From: Clostridiales bacterium
GTDB lineage: Bacteria; Bacillota; Clostridia; Oscillospirales; Oscillospiraceae
DNA: 8,525 nt
Assembly (NCBI GenBank): GCA_003533405.1
Contig: DQDL01000080.1
Span: forward strand, 7,078-15,602
Direction: 5' to 3'
Shown here: in pieces, positions 1 through 6,006 of the stretch
Position numbering within the stretch: the first letter of the stretch is position 1
Layout: each line of letters begins with the position of its first letter
Notes under the pieces: model-generated
Database searches by the model: none
The model's input: the letters and a program-made list of their open reading frames with translations, nothing else
Told to the model about the DNA's origin: nothing
Translations under genes and position numbers: made by a program

Positions 1-1205
1 ATGTCCATGAGCGGCTCGTTAAGATGCTTTGTCGCCTCGGTCACGGCAAACTCAAGCGCCTCCGCACCGCCGCCGGCAAGCTTATGTATCGTCAGCACCG
101 CACTGCCGCCGGTGTTCTCCATCGCACGGACATAGCGCACGATGGCTCGGGAGCTTATCTGCTTCGGGCTTATGAGACTGTCCGCTCCACGGTCGCCGAG
201 TATCTCGCCGTATTCGCTGCGGTTGATTTTCGTCAGAAGCTGCGGCACACCCACCTTGCGGGCAAACATGCCGATTATGATGTTCTCCTCGTCCATATCC
301 GTCATCGGCAGCACGGCGTCCATGCGGGCGATGTTGTGCATTTTCAAGACCGCCTGCTTCGAGCCGTCCGAGCAAATGACAGTCGCCTCCGGCAGTGCCT
401 CGGACAGATACTCGCACCGCTTGCGATCCATTTCGATTATCTTCACATGCGCACCGCTCTTTGCGAGCATCGGGGTCAGGTACTCGGCGATGCGCCCTCC
501 GCCCACGATGAGCACATTTTTAGACCGCTTCGAGCGCAGCTTGAGCTCATGCGTGAGCTCCACGAGCGCCGATGCGGGAGCGGTCACATATATTCTGTCG
601 CCCGCTTCGAGCACAAAGCGGCCGTCGGGGATGAACGCCTTGCCGTCACGCACGACGGCGCACACGAGCGTGCGGGTGCGTATCTTGCTGCCCATGTCCG
701 ACAGGCGCAGGCCGCACAGCGGGCTTTCCGGCTCGATGCCGAGCTCCACTATCTCCGCCCTGCCCTCGGCAAAGGTGTCTCGCTTGATAAACGCCGGAAT
801 TTGCAGCAGACGGTATATCTCCTTGGCGGCGAGCAGCTCGGGATTTATCGACATGGAAAGGCCGAGCTCGTCCTTGAGGACATAAAGCTGCTCGGAATAC
901 TCACGGTTGCGCACACGGGCTATCGTGTTCTTGCAGCCGAGCTTTCGGGCGAGGATGCAGGCGAGGAGGTTCACCTCGTCCTTCGCCGTGACCGCCACCA
1001 TGAGGTCGCACTCATCGACATTCGCCTCACGCTGCGTGGCTATCGCCGCACCGTTGCCGTAAAGCGTCATGACATCGAGCGTCTCGGATATCATCTTCAC
1101 CTTTTCCTTGTCGTTGTCGACAAGCACAATGTCGTGATTTTCGTTTGCAAGCTCCTCGGCGAGCGAGAAGCCTATCTTGCCGCCGCCGATAATTACGATT
1201 TTCAT
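1..1205 (-). CDS. trkA: Trk potassium uptake system peripheral protein TrkA (3' end beyond window)
   Basis: TrkA is the cytoplasmic, nucleotide-binding gating subunit of the TrkH/TrkG-type potassium uptake channel. The frame is open from the ATG at 1205-1203 to the window edge, giving 401 codons. Two Rossmann-type RCK units are visible: the first begins with GGGKIG (residues 7-12) and has the acidic strand end LVD at 28-30; the second begins with GGGRIAEY (235-242) and has EMD at 258-260. Each is followed by a TrkA_C-like stretch (about 145-215, and about 370 onward). Family members of this two-unit kind are about 450 residues, so roughly the last 50 are outside the window. GGAAAGGAT lies just upstream of the ATG as ribosome-binding site. 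The gene is divergent from the XRE regulator. No trkH is visible; it may lie beyond the left edge. No damage is seen in the part present. Confidence 0.93.
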   Translation of the reverse strand, partial: MKIVIIGGGKIGFSLAEELANENHDIVLVDNDKEKVKMISETLDVMTLYGNGAAIATQREANVDECDLMVAVTAKDEVNLLACILARKLGCKNTIARVRNREYSEQLYVLKDELGLSMSINPELLAAKEIYRLLQIPAFIKRDTFAEGRAEIVELGIEPESPLCGLRLSDMGSKIRTRTLVCAVVRDGKAFIPDGRFVLEAGDRIYVTAPASALVELTHELKLRSKRSKNVLIVGGGRIAEYLTPMLAKSGAHVKIIEMDRKRCEYLSEALPEATVICSDGSKQAVLKMHNIARMDAVLPMTDMDEENIIIGMFARKVGVPQLLTKINRSEYGEILGDRGADSLISPKQISSRAIVRYVRAMENTGGSAVLTIHKLAGGGAEALEFAVTEATKHLNEPLMD

Positions 1206-1241
1206 GCCGAGATCCTTTCCGATCATTTTCTTTAATATTTG

Positions 1242-1270
1242 ATTGTATCATATATGCGGCGCTGTTTCAA
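1242..1270 (-). promoter_or_regulatory. Sigma-A-type promoter for trkA
   Basis: On the minus strand TTGAAA (1270-1265) is followed after 17 bases by TACAAT (1247-1242), with TG one base before the -10 box (extended -10, TGaTACAAT). It lies about 37 bases upstream of the trkA ATG. Hexamers and spacing are close to consensus; use is inferred. Confidence 0.65.
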
Positions 1271-1287
1271 GATACACCGACCCCGCC

Positions 1288-1317
1288 TTGCACTAACAGC
1301 GGCGGATATGCTAGTAT
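1288..1317 (+). promoter_or_regulatory. Sigma-A-type promoter for the XRE regulator
   Basis: TTGCAC (1288-1293) and TAGTAT (1312-1317) are separated by 18 bases, with an extended -10 TGc directly before TAGTAT. Just downstream GGAAG (1318-1322) and CTTCC (1331-1335) form a short inverted repeat around the expected transcription start, which could be an operator for the XRE protein itself. The operator idea is inference only. Confidence 0.5.
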
Positions 1318-1396
1318 GGAAGCAATTCTACTTCCGAGGGGTGTATTTGCTGCGGCAAAAATTATATGCTCACCTTAAGCAAAAGGAGGTTTCAAC

Positions 1397-2281
1397 ATGG
1401 ATCTAGTTAAGATAGGCAAATATATAGCAGGCAAGCGCAAGGACTTAGGGCTTACCCAGCGGCAGCTTGCCGATAAGCTTGGCATGAGCGATAAGTCGGT
1501 ATCCAAGTGGGAGCGGGGCGTGTGCCTGCCGGATGTGGCGCTGTACTCGGATCTGTGCGGCATCCTCGGCATCGGCATCAACGAATTTCTCGCCGGTGAG
1601 GATATCCCGCAGGAGAGCGTGGTGCAAAAGTCCGAGGAGAACATCATCGGCGTCGCCACCGCCAGCAAGCACCGGCAGAAAAAGCTCAAATCCGTCATCG
1701 CCATCCTGCTTGCCGTGTCGATACTTGCGCTGTCGGTCATCGGCGTGATGCTCGTCAACGAGTATTGGCCGCAAAACTGCATCTACCCCGTCAACAACAC
1801 CAAAAGCGTCGAGATGGAGACCGTCAAGCTGCTCTCCGGCCCCGACGGTGCGCTCGTCTACGATTATAAAACGAGCGATAAATATAAGACACTGACGATT
1901 TTCCGCTATGAGTACCGCTCCGGCAAGCTTGTGAGCAAGGAGACGGTAGGATCGTTCGGCTACGGTGACCTCGACTCGCCCAAAAGCGGCAAGCTGCTTT
2001 TCGTGCCCGATGTTGAACACTCCACCGTCAAGTTCATCTCCGCCGGCAGCGGGTCGCTGGATATCCCGATCTTCACCGGTGTCGACAAGGACGAGTTCAA
2101 CATGCGCACGATGCTTGGGATAGCGGGCAAAACGCCCATCGAATACGACAAGGAAATGGGGCTTTTCGCCCTCGTCTGCGGCAAGGAGCAGGTCTACACC
2201 TCCGTCATCGACAACTACGGCCAAACCACCGCCCCCGCCAACGATTATGTCTGCTACTTCTCCGTCGAATTCGGGAAATAG
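1397..2281 (+). CDS. XRE-family HTH regulator with a single membrane span and outside C-terminal domain
   Basis: The 294-residue protein starts at an ATG preceded by AAAAGGAGG (1381-1389) at 7-base spacing, a very strong ribosome-binding site. Residues about 6-66 are a Cro/CI-type (HTH_3) DNA-binding domain: LTQRQLADKLGMS is the first helix pair, DKSVSKWERG (32-41) the recognition helix and turn, and PDVALYSDLCGILGIGINEF the last two helices. A basic stretch (KHRQKKLK, 91-98) precedes one hydrophobic span at about 99-121. Residues about 122-294 would then lie outside the membrane and match no family I recognise. This layout (cytoplasmic HTH, one span, outside domain) is common in Clostridia and suggests a one-component regulator sensing an envelope or extracellular cue; the signal and targets cannot be read from the sequence. 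It is transcribed alone: divergent from trkA and closed by its own terminator. Confidence 0.88.
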   Translation: MDLVKIGKYIAGKRKDLGLTQRQLADKLGMSDKSVSKWERGVCLPDVALYSDLCGILGIGINEFLAGEDIPQESVVQKSEENIIGVATASKHRQKKLKSVIAILLAVSILALSVIGVMLVNEYWPQNCIYPVNNTKSVEMETVKLLSGPDGALVYDYKTSDKYKTLTIFRYEYRSGKLVSKETVGSFGYGDLDSPKSGKLLFVPDVEHSTVKFISAGSGSLDIPIFTGVDKDEFNMRTMLGIAGKTPIEYDKEMGLFALVCGKEQVYTSVIDNYGQTTAPANDYVCYFSVEFGK

Positions 2282-2289
2282 CAAAAAAA

Positions 2290-2320
2290 CTCTCCTGCTT
2301 TGGAAACAGGAGAGCTTTTC
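2290..2320 (+). terminator. Rho-independent terminator after the XRE regulator
   Basis: Eight-base perfect stem CTCTCCTG (2290-2297) / CAGGAGAG (2307-2314) with a 9-base loop, followed by CTTTTCCTC and preceded by an A-run. It begins 9 bases after the stop codon. Confidence 0.8.
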
Positions 2321-2332
2321 CTCTAATAACAC

Positions 2333-2360
2333 TTGCGTTTGGAGAAATGTATGATACTAT
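2333..2360 (+). promoter_or_regulatory. Possible extended -10 promoter upstream of the short membrane-protein ORF
   Basis: TTGCGT (2333-2338), a 16-base spacer and TACTAT (2355-2360) with TGa before the -10 box. The arrangement resembles the trkA promoter and the CRISPR leader promoter in this window. It lies 50 bases before the GTG at 2411. Confidence 0.4.
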
Positions 2361-2410
2361 TGTAAATATAAGCCTCAAGATTGGCAGCGTCAAAAAATTG
2401 ATGCATCGCC

Positions 2411-2812
2411 GTGTTTAAGCAATTTCCGTTAACATCTGATTTCTTAGATGCCAACGAGGCATCTTGGGGTAATGCCAAAACAATTCACTATACAAATGTC
2501 ATGGTATCCAATGTAACGCTGGCATATTTCGACAACAACAGATTCACCGTAAATCGTGAGCTTGAAGAAGCATTGCCGTGTGATTTCGATGTGAAATATA
2601 ACGGCAATGAGTGCTATGTTGAGCTAGAAGTCAATGAAATTACAGATAAGGCATTGAATTACTCAATCGAAGACCGAATAAACGACATATCTGCGATGGA
2701 TATTTTTTGGAGCGCCGCCCTACTTTTGCTTGATATTGTGGGGATAGCAGGGTACTTTATTGCAACGAGCATTTATAAGAAAGAACAAACCCAAAAGAGC
2801 ATAAGCATGTAG
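2411..2812 (+). CDS. Small membrane-anchored hypothetical protein, possibly a 5'-truncated remnant
   Basis: Open from GTG at 2411, 133 residues; an in-frame stop at 2399-2401 prevents a longer start and no clear ribosome-binding site precedes the GTG. Residues 1-98 are soluble and polar with beta-rich character. One hydrophobic span is at about 99-121 (from SAALLLLD to YFIATS), followed by the basic tail IYKKEQTQK. The positive-inside rule puts the N-terminal domain outside, yet no signal peptide or first span is present, so the natural 5' part may be missing. Directly after its TAG stop, in the same frame, the WYL remnant begins, so the junction near 2812 may be a recombination point. Base composition is visibly AT-richer than trkA or the XRE gene. 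I recognise no family. Confidence 0.45.
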   Translation: MFKQFPLTSDFLDANEASWGNAKTIHYTNVMVSNVTLAYFDNNRFTVNRELEEALPCDFDVKYNGNECYVELEVNEITDKALNYSIEDRINDISAMDIFWSAALLLLDIVGIAGYFIATSIYKKEQTQKSISM

Positions 2813-3081
2813 TTGTTTAACGACAGCAACTATTACTTGCTCGCATCCGGTGGCAAGTCTCAGGACATCCGTACATAAGGGTCGACCGCTTCGGTAAGGG
2901 TAAGGACACATTCTACTTTCAAGAGGACGACGACCATTTCACGGTGACAACAAATGTGGAGATCAGCGAGCAGTTCTTTGCGTGGCTCTGCGGCTTCGGC
3001 GAAAAAGTCAAGCTCATCGGCCACGAAGACACCATCGCCGATTTTAAACGGTATTTGGACACGATAAGGGGGATGTATTGA
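2813..3081 (+). pseudogene. C-terminal remnant of a WYL-domain transcriptional regulator
   Basis: Two pieces of a WYL-family protein are readable. In the frame of 2813, FNDSNYYLLASGGKSQDIRT matches the core strand region of WYL domains (family pattern: DNxYYLLAY...IRHYRVDRM); it then hits TAA at 2870-2872. In the frame of the TGA at 3079-3081, VDRFGKGKDTFYF followed by HFTVTTNVEISEQFFAWLCG, FGEKVKLIG and FKRYLDTIRGMY matches the C-terminal extension (family pattern: DRFGKD...F.V.V.VS.QFFGWLFGFG). The roughly 50-70 residues normally between the conserved RVDRM and DRFG segments are absent and the frame changes at the join near 2868-2876. The N-terminal HTH half is also missing. WYL proteins are ligand-sensing repressors or activators, many next to defence genes. 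The stop codon overlaps the next gene's start (TGATG), so the two were probably one operon. Confidence 0.7.
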
Positions 3082-3881
3082 TGAAGAAAACCGATGATGC
3101 AATCCGAAAATTGGCGCTAAAGATGATTGCTCTGCACAATTTTTCCTATGCTTCACTTGCAGATGCTAAGAAAACCGTCCGTTTCGGCGGCTTTGAGCAT
3201 TGCTTTGATGCACTTTCGCTTTGTGAATACTCCTCGACATTAAATGAACGGCAAAAGTCAAAACTACATCAATATCGAAACGAATACATAAACAAATTAG
3301 ACTCAGAAAAACGCAAGTGCAGAGGCGAGTACGAAGTTCTTTTTCACTTCCTTCAGCTTTCTTCTTACCCTTACAGAGATTTTCTCATAAGGAAAGAAGT
3401 TCGCCCTGACTTTGTCCTTGAGGGAATCACCAAGGTCGGTATTGAAGTTCTCGAATTCACAACTTCGCAATTTGCCATAATGAAGAACATCGCAAACAGA
3501 AACTTCGGTAAAGGGAAAACCGCAGAGGAAATACACGCAGCCGCAAGGGAAAAGCACGGCAAAAACGCCGAGCAGTTTGATTATCTTGATATAGGAGGAG
3601 TTACCGCAGTTTCTCAAAAAGGGCTAACTGATGAAGACCAAAAAATGCAGAAATTCTCTGAGGATCTATTTGCTAAGTGGCAAAAATACAAAGATATGAT
3701 TTCGGAGTTTGATGAGTTCATTGTGTTATGCGATGCTCGCTTTGCAGGTTTTTCAGATAAGGAGGATTGCGATTCAATAATGGAGATCCTTGAGTTGCTC
3801 GATCCCAACATCACCGGCATGGCTGTCTGCATTCTGTATTATGAAGGCGAGAACACAAGTTTGTCACGCTACTCGCTTTAG
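3081..3881 (+). CDS. Hypothetical protein with a possible PD-(D/E)XK nuclease-like core
   Basis: 266 residues from the ATG at 3081, which shares its A with the WYL stop codon (TGATG). AAGGGGG (3066-3072) lies 8 bases upstream and fixes this start over the TTG at 3078. I do not recognise the family. The N-terminal 90 residues are predominantly helical and charged (LNERQKSKLHQYRNEY, NKLDSEKRKC). Residues 108-127 read RPDFVLEG...GIEVLEFTT, with D110, E122 and E125 spaced as in the catalytic strands of PD-(D/E)XK-like nucleases, and E83/E85 on a preceding helix; the canonical lysine is not present after E122, so this may be a derived or inactive fold, or chance. A later hydrophobic strand (FIVLCDARFAG, 213-223) fits an alpha/beta core. 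No membrane span or signal peptide. AT-richer than neighbouring housekeeping genes, suggesting transfer. Translational coupling to a former WYL regulator makes a defence-related role conceivable, but this is inference. Confidence 0.75.
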   Translation: MKKTDDAIRKLALKMIALHNFSYASLADAKKTVRFGGFEHCFDALSLCEYSSTLNERQKSKLHQYRNEYINKLDSEKRKCRGEYEVLFHFLQLSSYPYRDFLIRKEVRPDFVLEGITKVGIEVLEFTTSQFAIMKNIANRNFGKGKTAEEIHAAAREKHGKNAEQFDYLDIGGVTAVSQKGLTDEDQKMQKFSEDLFAKWQKYKDMISEFDEFIVLCDARFAGFSDKEDCDSIMEILELLDPNITGMAVCILYYEGENTSLSRYSL

Positions 3882-3896
3882 ACGCATAAAAGATGA

Positions 3897-3938
3897 AAAA
3901 AAGGAGTAAGGAACTTGTATGTTTCTTACTCCTTTTTT
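3897..3938. terminator. Bidirectional terminator between convergent genes
   Basis: Fourteen-base perfect arms AAAAAAGGAGTAAG (3897-3910) and CTTACTCCTTTTTT (3925-3938) around a 14-base loop. Either strand gives a stem ending in a T-run, so it can stop both the 3081-3881 gene and spo0A. Confidence 0.88.
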
Positions 3939-3985
3939 GTTGCATAGTCGGCAATCATTGAAAAACTGAACTATAGGTCGGTTTT

Positions 3986-4010
3986 TCTGCGGCAAAGAAA
4001 AAGCCGCAGA
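3986..4010. other. Stem-loop just after the spo0A stop
   Basis: TCTGCGGC (3986-3993) pairs with GCCGCAGA (4003-4010) around a 9-base A-rich loop, 23 bases past the spo0A stop. No T-run follows on the minus strand, so it is not a standard terminator; it may protect the spo0A mRNA 3' end. Confidence 0.4.
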
Positions 4011-4032
4011 GCCTTGCGATACCTCGCTTTCC

Positions 4033-4797
4033 TCACCGCACGCCTTGCTTTTGCCTCAGGCTCAGGCAGTCGGCGATCATGGCGATGAACTCGGAGTTCG
4101 TGGGCTTGCCCTTGATGTTCGACACGGTGTAGCCGAAAAACTTCTGCAACACCTCGATATCGCCCCTGTCCCATGCGACCTCGATCGCATGCCGAATGGC
4201 TCGCTCGACCCTCGAGGGCGTGGTGTTGAACTTCTTGGCGACCTCGGGATACAGCACCTTCGTGACGGCATTTATGATGTCCATGTCGTTGATGGTCAAA
4301 ATTATCGCCTCACGCAGATACTGATACCCCTTGATATGCGCCGGAACGCCGATCTCGTGGATGATCTCGGTGACGAGCGCTTCGAGCGAGGCGTCGTTGC
4401 TCTTCGGCTGAGCGACCGGCAGCTTCGGCGAGTTGATCTGACGGATGCGGTCGAGCAGCGTCACGATGTCGCAGGGCTTGGTGACAAAATACGCCGCACC
4501 AAGCGCTGCGCACTCGGTGATGATCTTGTCGTTGTAGAAGCCGGACACCACGAGCCCCTTGGTATCGGGGCTGGCCTCGGGCAGGCGGCGCAGCACCTCG
4601 ATGCCGTCGAGCTTGGCCAACACAAGGTCGAGCACCAGCACATCGGGCTTGCTCTCGGCCACCATGGCAAGCGCATCCACGCCGTCGCCGACGCAGCCGA
4701 CAAGCTCCAGATCCTCCTCGTTGCGCAGCACCTCGGTCATGAGGCGCTTGAAGTCATCGTTTGTGTCTGCGATAAGTACACGGGTTTTGGTTTCCAT
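4033..4797 (-). CDS. spo0A: Sporulation master response regulator Spo0A
   Basis: Spo0A is the phosphorelay-controlled regulator that commits Clostridia and Bacilli to sporulation; it binds 0A boxes (TGTCGAA) as a phosphorylated dimer. The 254-residue protein has a receiver domain (about 4-120) with the phospho-acceptor aspartate D57 in VLVLDLVLAKLDG, S85 (VVSGF) and K107 (VTKP), then a linker, then the C-terminal Spo0A_C effector domain (about 138-250). The effector has the near-invariant recognition segment SRVERAIRHAIEVAW (195-209) followed by DRGD and later NSEFIAMIAD. Length is normal. The acidic pocket reads IADTN instead of the usual (V/I)ADDN: the second aspartate is T12. The ATG at 4797 is preceded by GGAGGA (4812-4807) at 9-base spacing. 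The gene stands alone, convergent with the 3081-3881 gene. Confidence 0.97.
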   Translation of the reverse strand: METKTRVLIADTNDDFKRLMTEVLRNEEDLELVGCVGDGVDALAMVAESKPDVLVLDLVLAKLDGIEVLRRLPEASPDTKGLVVSGFYNDKIITECAALGAAYFVTKPCDIVTLLDRIRQINSPKLPVAQPKSNDASLEALVTEIIHEIGVPAHIKGYQYLREAIILTINDMDIINAVTKVLYPEVAKKFNTTPSRVERAIRHAIEVAWDRGDIEVLQKFFGYTVSNIKGKPTNSEFIAMIADCLSLRQKQGVR

Positions 4798-4911
4798 AAT
4801 TAATTATCCTCCATTAAGTAGCCGAAACGGCATCCATGTATTATTTAAGCAAAAACTACCGCTTTTGCGATATAAATTTACCATATTCGGATACTTTTTT
4901 CGCACGAAATT

Positions 4912-4949
4912 TGTCGACCGCCTCGGGAAATTGTTGACATAATTCGACG
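4912..4949. promoter_or_regulatory. Two imperfect Spo0A boxes upstream of spo0A
   Basis: TGTCGAC at 4912-4918 (in TTTGTCGACC) and, on the opposite strand, CGTCGAA (TTCGACG at 4943-4949). Each differs from TGTCGAA at one base. They lie 115-150 bases upstream of the spo0A start, where autoregulation would be expected. Confidence 0.4.
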
Positions 4950-4964
4950 GATGAATGTTACAAT
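4934..4964 (+). promoter_or_regulatory. Candidate plus-strand promoter divergent from spo0A
   Basis: A perfect TTGACA (4934-4939) is followed by TACAAT (4959-4964) at 19 bases, with an extended -10 TGt; TTACAA at 18 bases is the alternative. It points into the gene-less stretch, so any product would be an untranslated RNA. An imperfect Spo0A box (4943-4949) lies in its spacer. Confidence 0.4.
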
Positions 4965-4982
4965 TTGATGAACGATGCTATT

Positions 4983-5012
4983 ATTTTGCATCTTGTGTCG
5001 AATTTTGTCAAG
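4983..5012 (-). promoter_or_regulatory. Candidate spo0A promoter overlapped by tandem Spo0A boxes
   Basis: On the minus strand TTGACA (5011-5006, all six consensus bases) and CAAAAT (4988-4983, four of six) are 17 bases apart, about 180 bases upstream of the spo0A ATG. On the plus strand the same segment carries TGTCGAA (4996-5002) and TGTCAAG (5006-5012), head to tail and exactly 10 bases apart, so one box covers the -35 hexamer and the other sits in the spacer. This is the arrangement expected for Spo0A control of its own gene. I saw no convincing sigma-H promoter. Confidence 0.5.
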
Positions 5013-5559
5013 GCATTAAATGTTAAAAAAGTTTGTAACTGTATTTGCCGGCTTAACACAACGAAAAATGTTCCCCAAAAACGGACGCAAAAAGCGTGCC
5101 GAAGCGCTCCGTGCGGGCCAAAAAGTTGCCCGTGTGGGCGCTGCATTGTAAATCATTTTGGAGCATTGAAATGCCGCCGATTTTTCGATTATGCGTTCTG
5201 TTTTATCGCAGTTTAAATTGTGAACAAACCTTGAATTTTCAGGCACTTTGGAGGTTTTGTACTACTTTTGTGCAAAAATGGCACACCGTTTGCTTGACGT
5301 CTCTTGATTGAACAAATGCTCCACTTTTGCGTCGCAAAATTCGGCGTTTTTCCCGCCCGATGAGCCGGTTTTAAAAGCGGTTTTTGTGCACGCATAAACA
5401 TTAGCCCAAAAAGAGCAGCTTTGAGCGTTAGAAATTCGTCATTGTCGCTTGATTTTTGGGTATATCTGAGAGCTTTTGTTACTTTTTTGTTACCATATGC
5501 ATTTCAGGCTCATTTTTAACGTAAAATATCGCATTTTGTAACCATTTTTGGCAGTGTTT

Positions 5560-5606
5560 TGTCGAATGATCTTTTATTTTTGTCGAAAATGCGATTTTTC
5601 GACAAA
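5560..5606. promoter_or_regulatory. Cluster of three exact Spo0A boxes, two forming a palindrome
   Basis: TGTCGAA occurs at 5560-5566 and 5581-5587 on the plus strand, and on the minus strand at 5604-5598. The last two form an almost perfect inverted repeat: TTTGTCGAAAAT (5579-5590), GCG, ATTTTTCGACAAA (5594-5606). The flanking T/A runs match the extended 0A consensus (TTTTGTCRAAAA). The cluster is far from any visible start codon, about 780 bases upstream of spo0A. Confidence 0.5.
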
Positions 5607-5663
5607 GCATCGTCCGCAAAATTTCAATTCGCTCCAGAGCCGAATTTACGCATTTTGCCCGTC

Positions 5664-5701
5664 TTAACACAATCTTAACGCACTCGCCCAAAACCTTAAC
5701 A
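5664..5701. repeat. TTAACA direct repeats with a PhoP-box-like period
   Basis: TTAACA at 5664-5669, TTAACG at 5675-5680 and TTAACA at 5696-5701. The first two are 11 bases apart and the third 21 further on. PhoP of Bacillota binds TTAACA-like hexamers repeating every 11 bases, but with only three hexamers and no gene downstream this is weak. Confidence 0.25.
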
Positions 5702-5865
5702 CGCATTTTGAGAAAAATTTTTGCCCACCCAAAGCGCAGATCACCTCCTGTTGCGTCGGCTTTCACTCTTTTTTTGTTGAAACGAGTGTTGTATAGCGCC
5801 AGTCTGCACGCTCTGAATCGGTGCGCTGCGGCCTCTGTGCGGGTGTTTTGAAAAACCGTGTCCCC

Positions 5866-5887
5866 ACATGTCCACTTACGGACATGT
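5866..5887. repeat. Perfect 8-base inverted repeat, operator-like
   Basis: ACATGTCC (5866-5873), six-base spacer, GGACATGT (5880-5887), followed at once by the A/T run TATATATAAG. The form suits a dimeric regulator; no gene start is adjacent on either strand. Confidence 0.4.
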
Positions 5888-5947
5888 ATATATAAGAGGC
5901 CTGCATAGCAGCCCCACACATACCTCCGGTATATACAACACATCAGC

Positions 5948-5981
5948 AAAAGAAACAGCGGCAGGTCTCTGCCGCTGTTTC
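5948..5981 (-). terminator. Terminator at the downstream end of the type II-A array
   Basis: Perfect 13-base arms (5952-5964 and 5969-5981) around the 4-base loop GTCT. Read on the minus strand the stem ends in GTTTC and runs straight into TTTT (5951-5948), a rho-independent terminator for transcripts coming through the array from the right. It lies 26-37 bases beyond the degenerate last repeat. Read on the plus strand no T-run follows. Confidence 0.75.
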
Positions 5982-6006
5982 CTCGTTATCTTCGGTGATA
6001 TATTCG

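Larger units (their letters stand above)
4813..5947. other. Long gene-less region between spo0A and the CRISPR loci
   Basis: No reading frame here looks coding: those present lack good starts, are rich in Lys/Ile/Cys and are broken by A/T runs. The region holds promoter-like hexamers next to spo0A; exact Spo0A boxes at 4996, 5560, 5581 and 5598; CGCATTTTG three times (5530, 5649, 5702); TTTTGTTAC twice at 11-base spacing (5474, 5485); TTAACA/TTAACG units at 5664, 5675 and 5696; a 15-base palindrome TTTTGCGtCGCAAAA (5325-5339); and a longer palindrome at 5866-5887. I recognise no known structured RNA. Confidence 0.6.

Noticed and set aside
24..1235. 403-residue plus-strand reading frame over the trkA region
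   Set aside because: Antisense shadow of trkA, whose minus-strand frame has clear double Rossmann motifs; the shadow is His/Arg/Leu-rich with no recognisable domain.
1445..2332. 295-residue minus-strand frame opposite the XRE regulator
   Set aside because: Antisense shadow; it reads across the terminator hairpin and has no domain, while the plus strand has a clear HTH and ribosome-binding site.
4045..4803. 252-residue plus-strand frame opposite spo0A
   Set aside because: Antisense shadow of spo0A, which is recognisable throughout.
4860..4900. Sigma-H promoter for spo0A (CGAATAT on the minus strand)
   Set aside because: A -10-like CGAATAT exists but no AGGAA-type -35 at the right distance.
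4965..5216. 83-residue plus-strand frame after the plus-strand promoter
   Set aside because: No ribosome-binding site, Cys-rich random-looking composition, no family resemblance.
5265..5285. Possible tracrRNA anti-repeat (TACTACTTTTG)
   Set aside because: Only about seven bases match the II-A repeat and no hairpins or terminator follow.
5479..5949. 156-residue minus-strand frame in the gene-less region
   Set aside because: Lys/Cys/Ile-rich, no ribosome-binding site at its start, no domain, and exact Spo0A boxes lie within it; an inner ATG start would give 75 residues with no better support.
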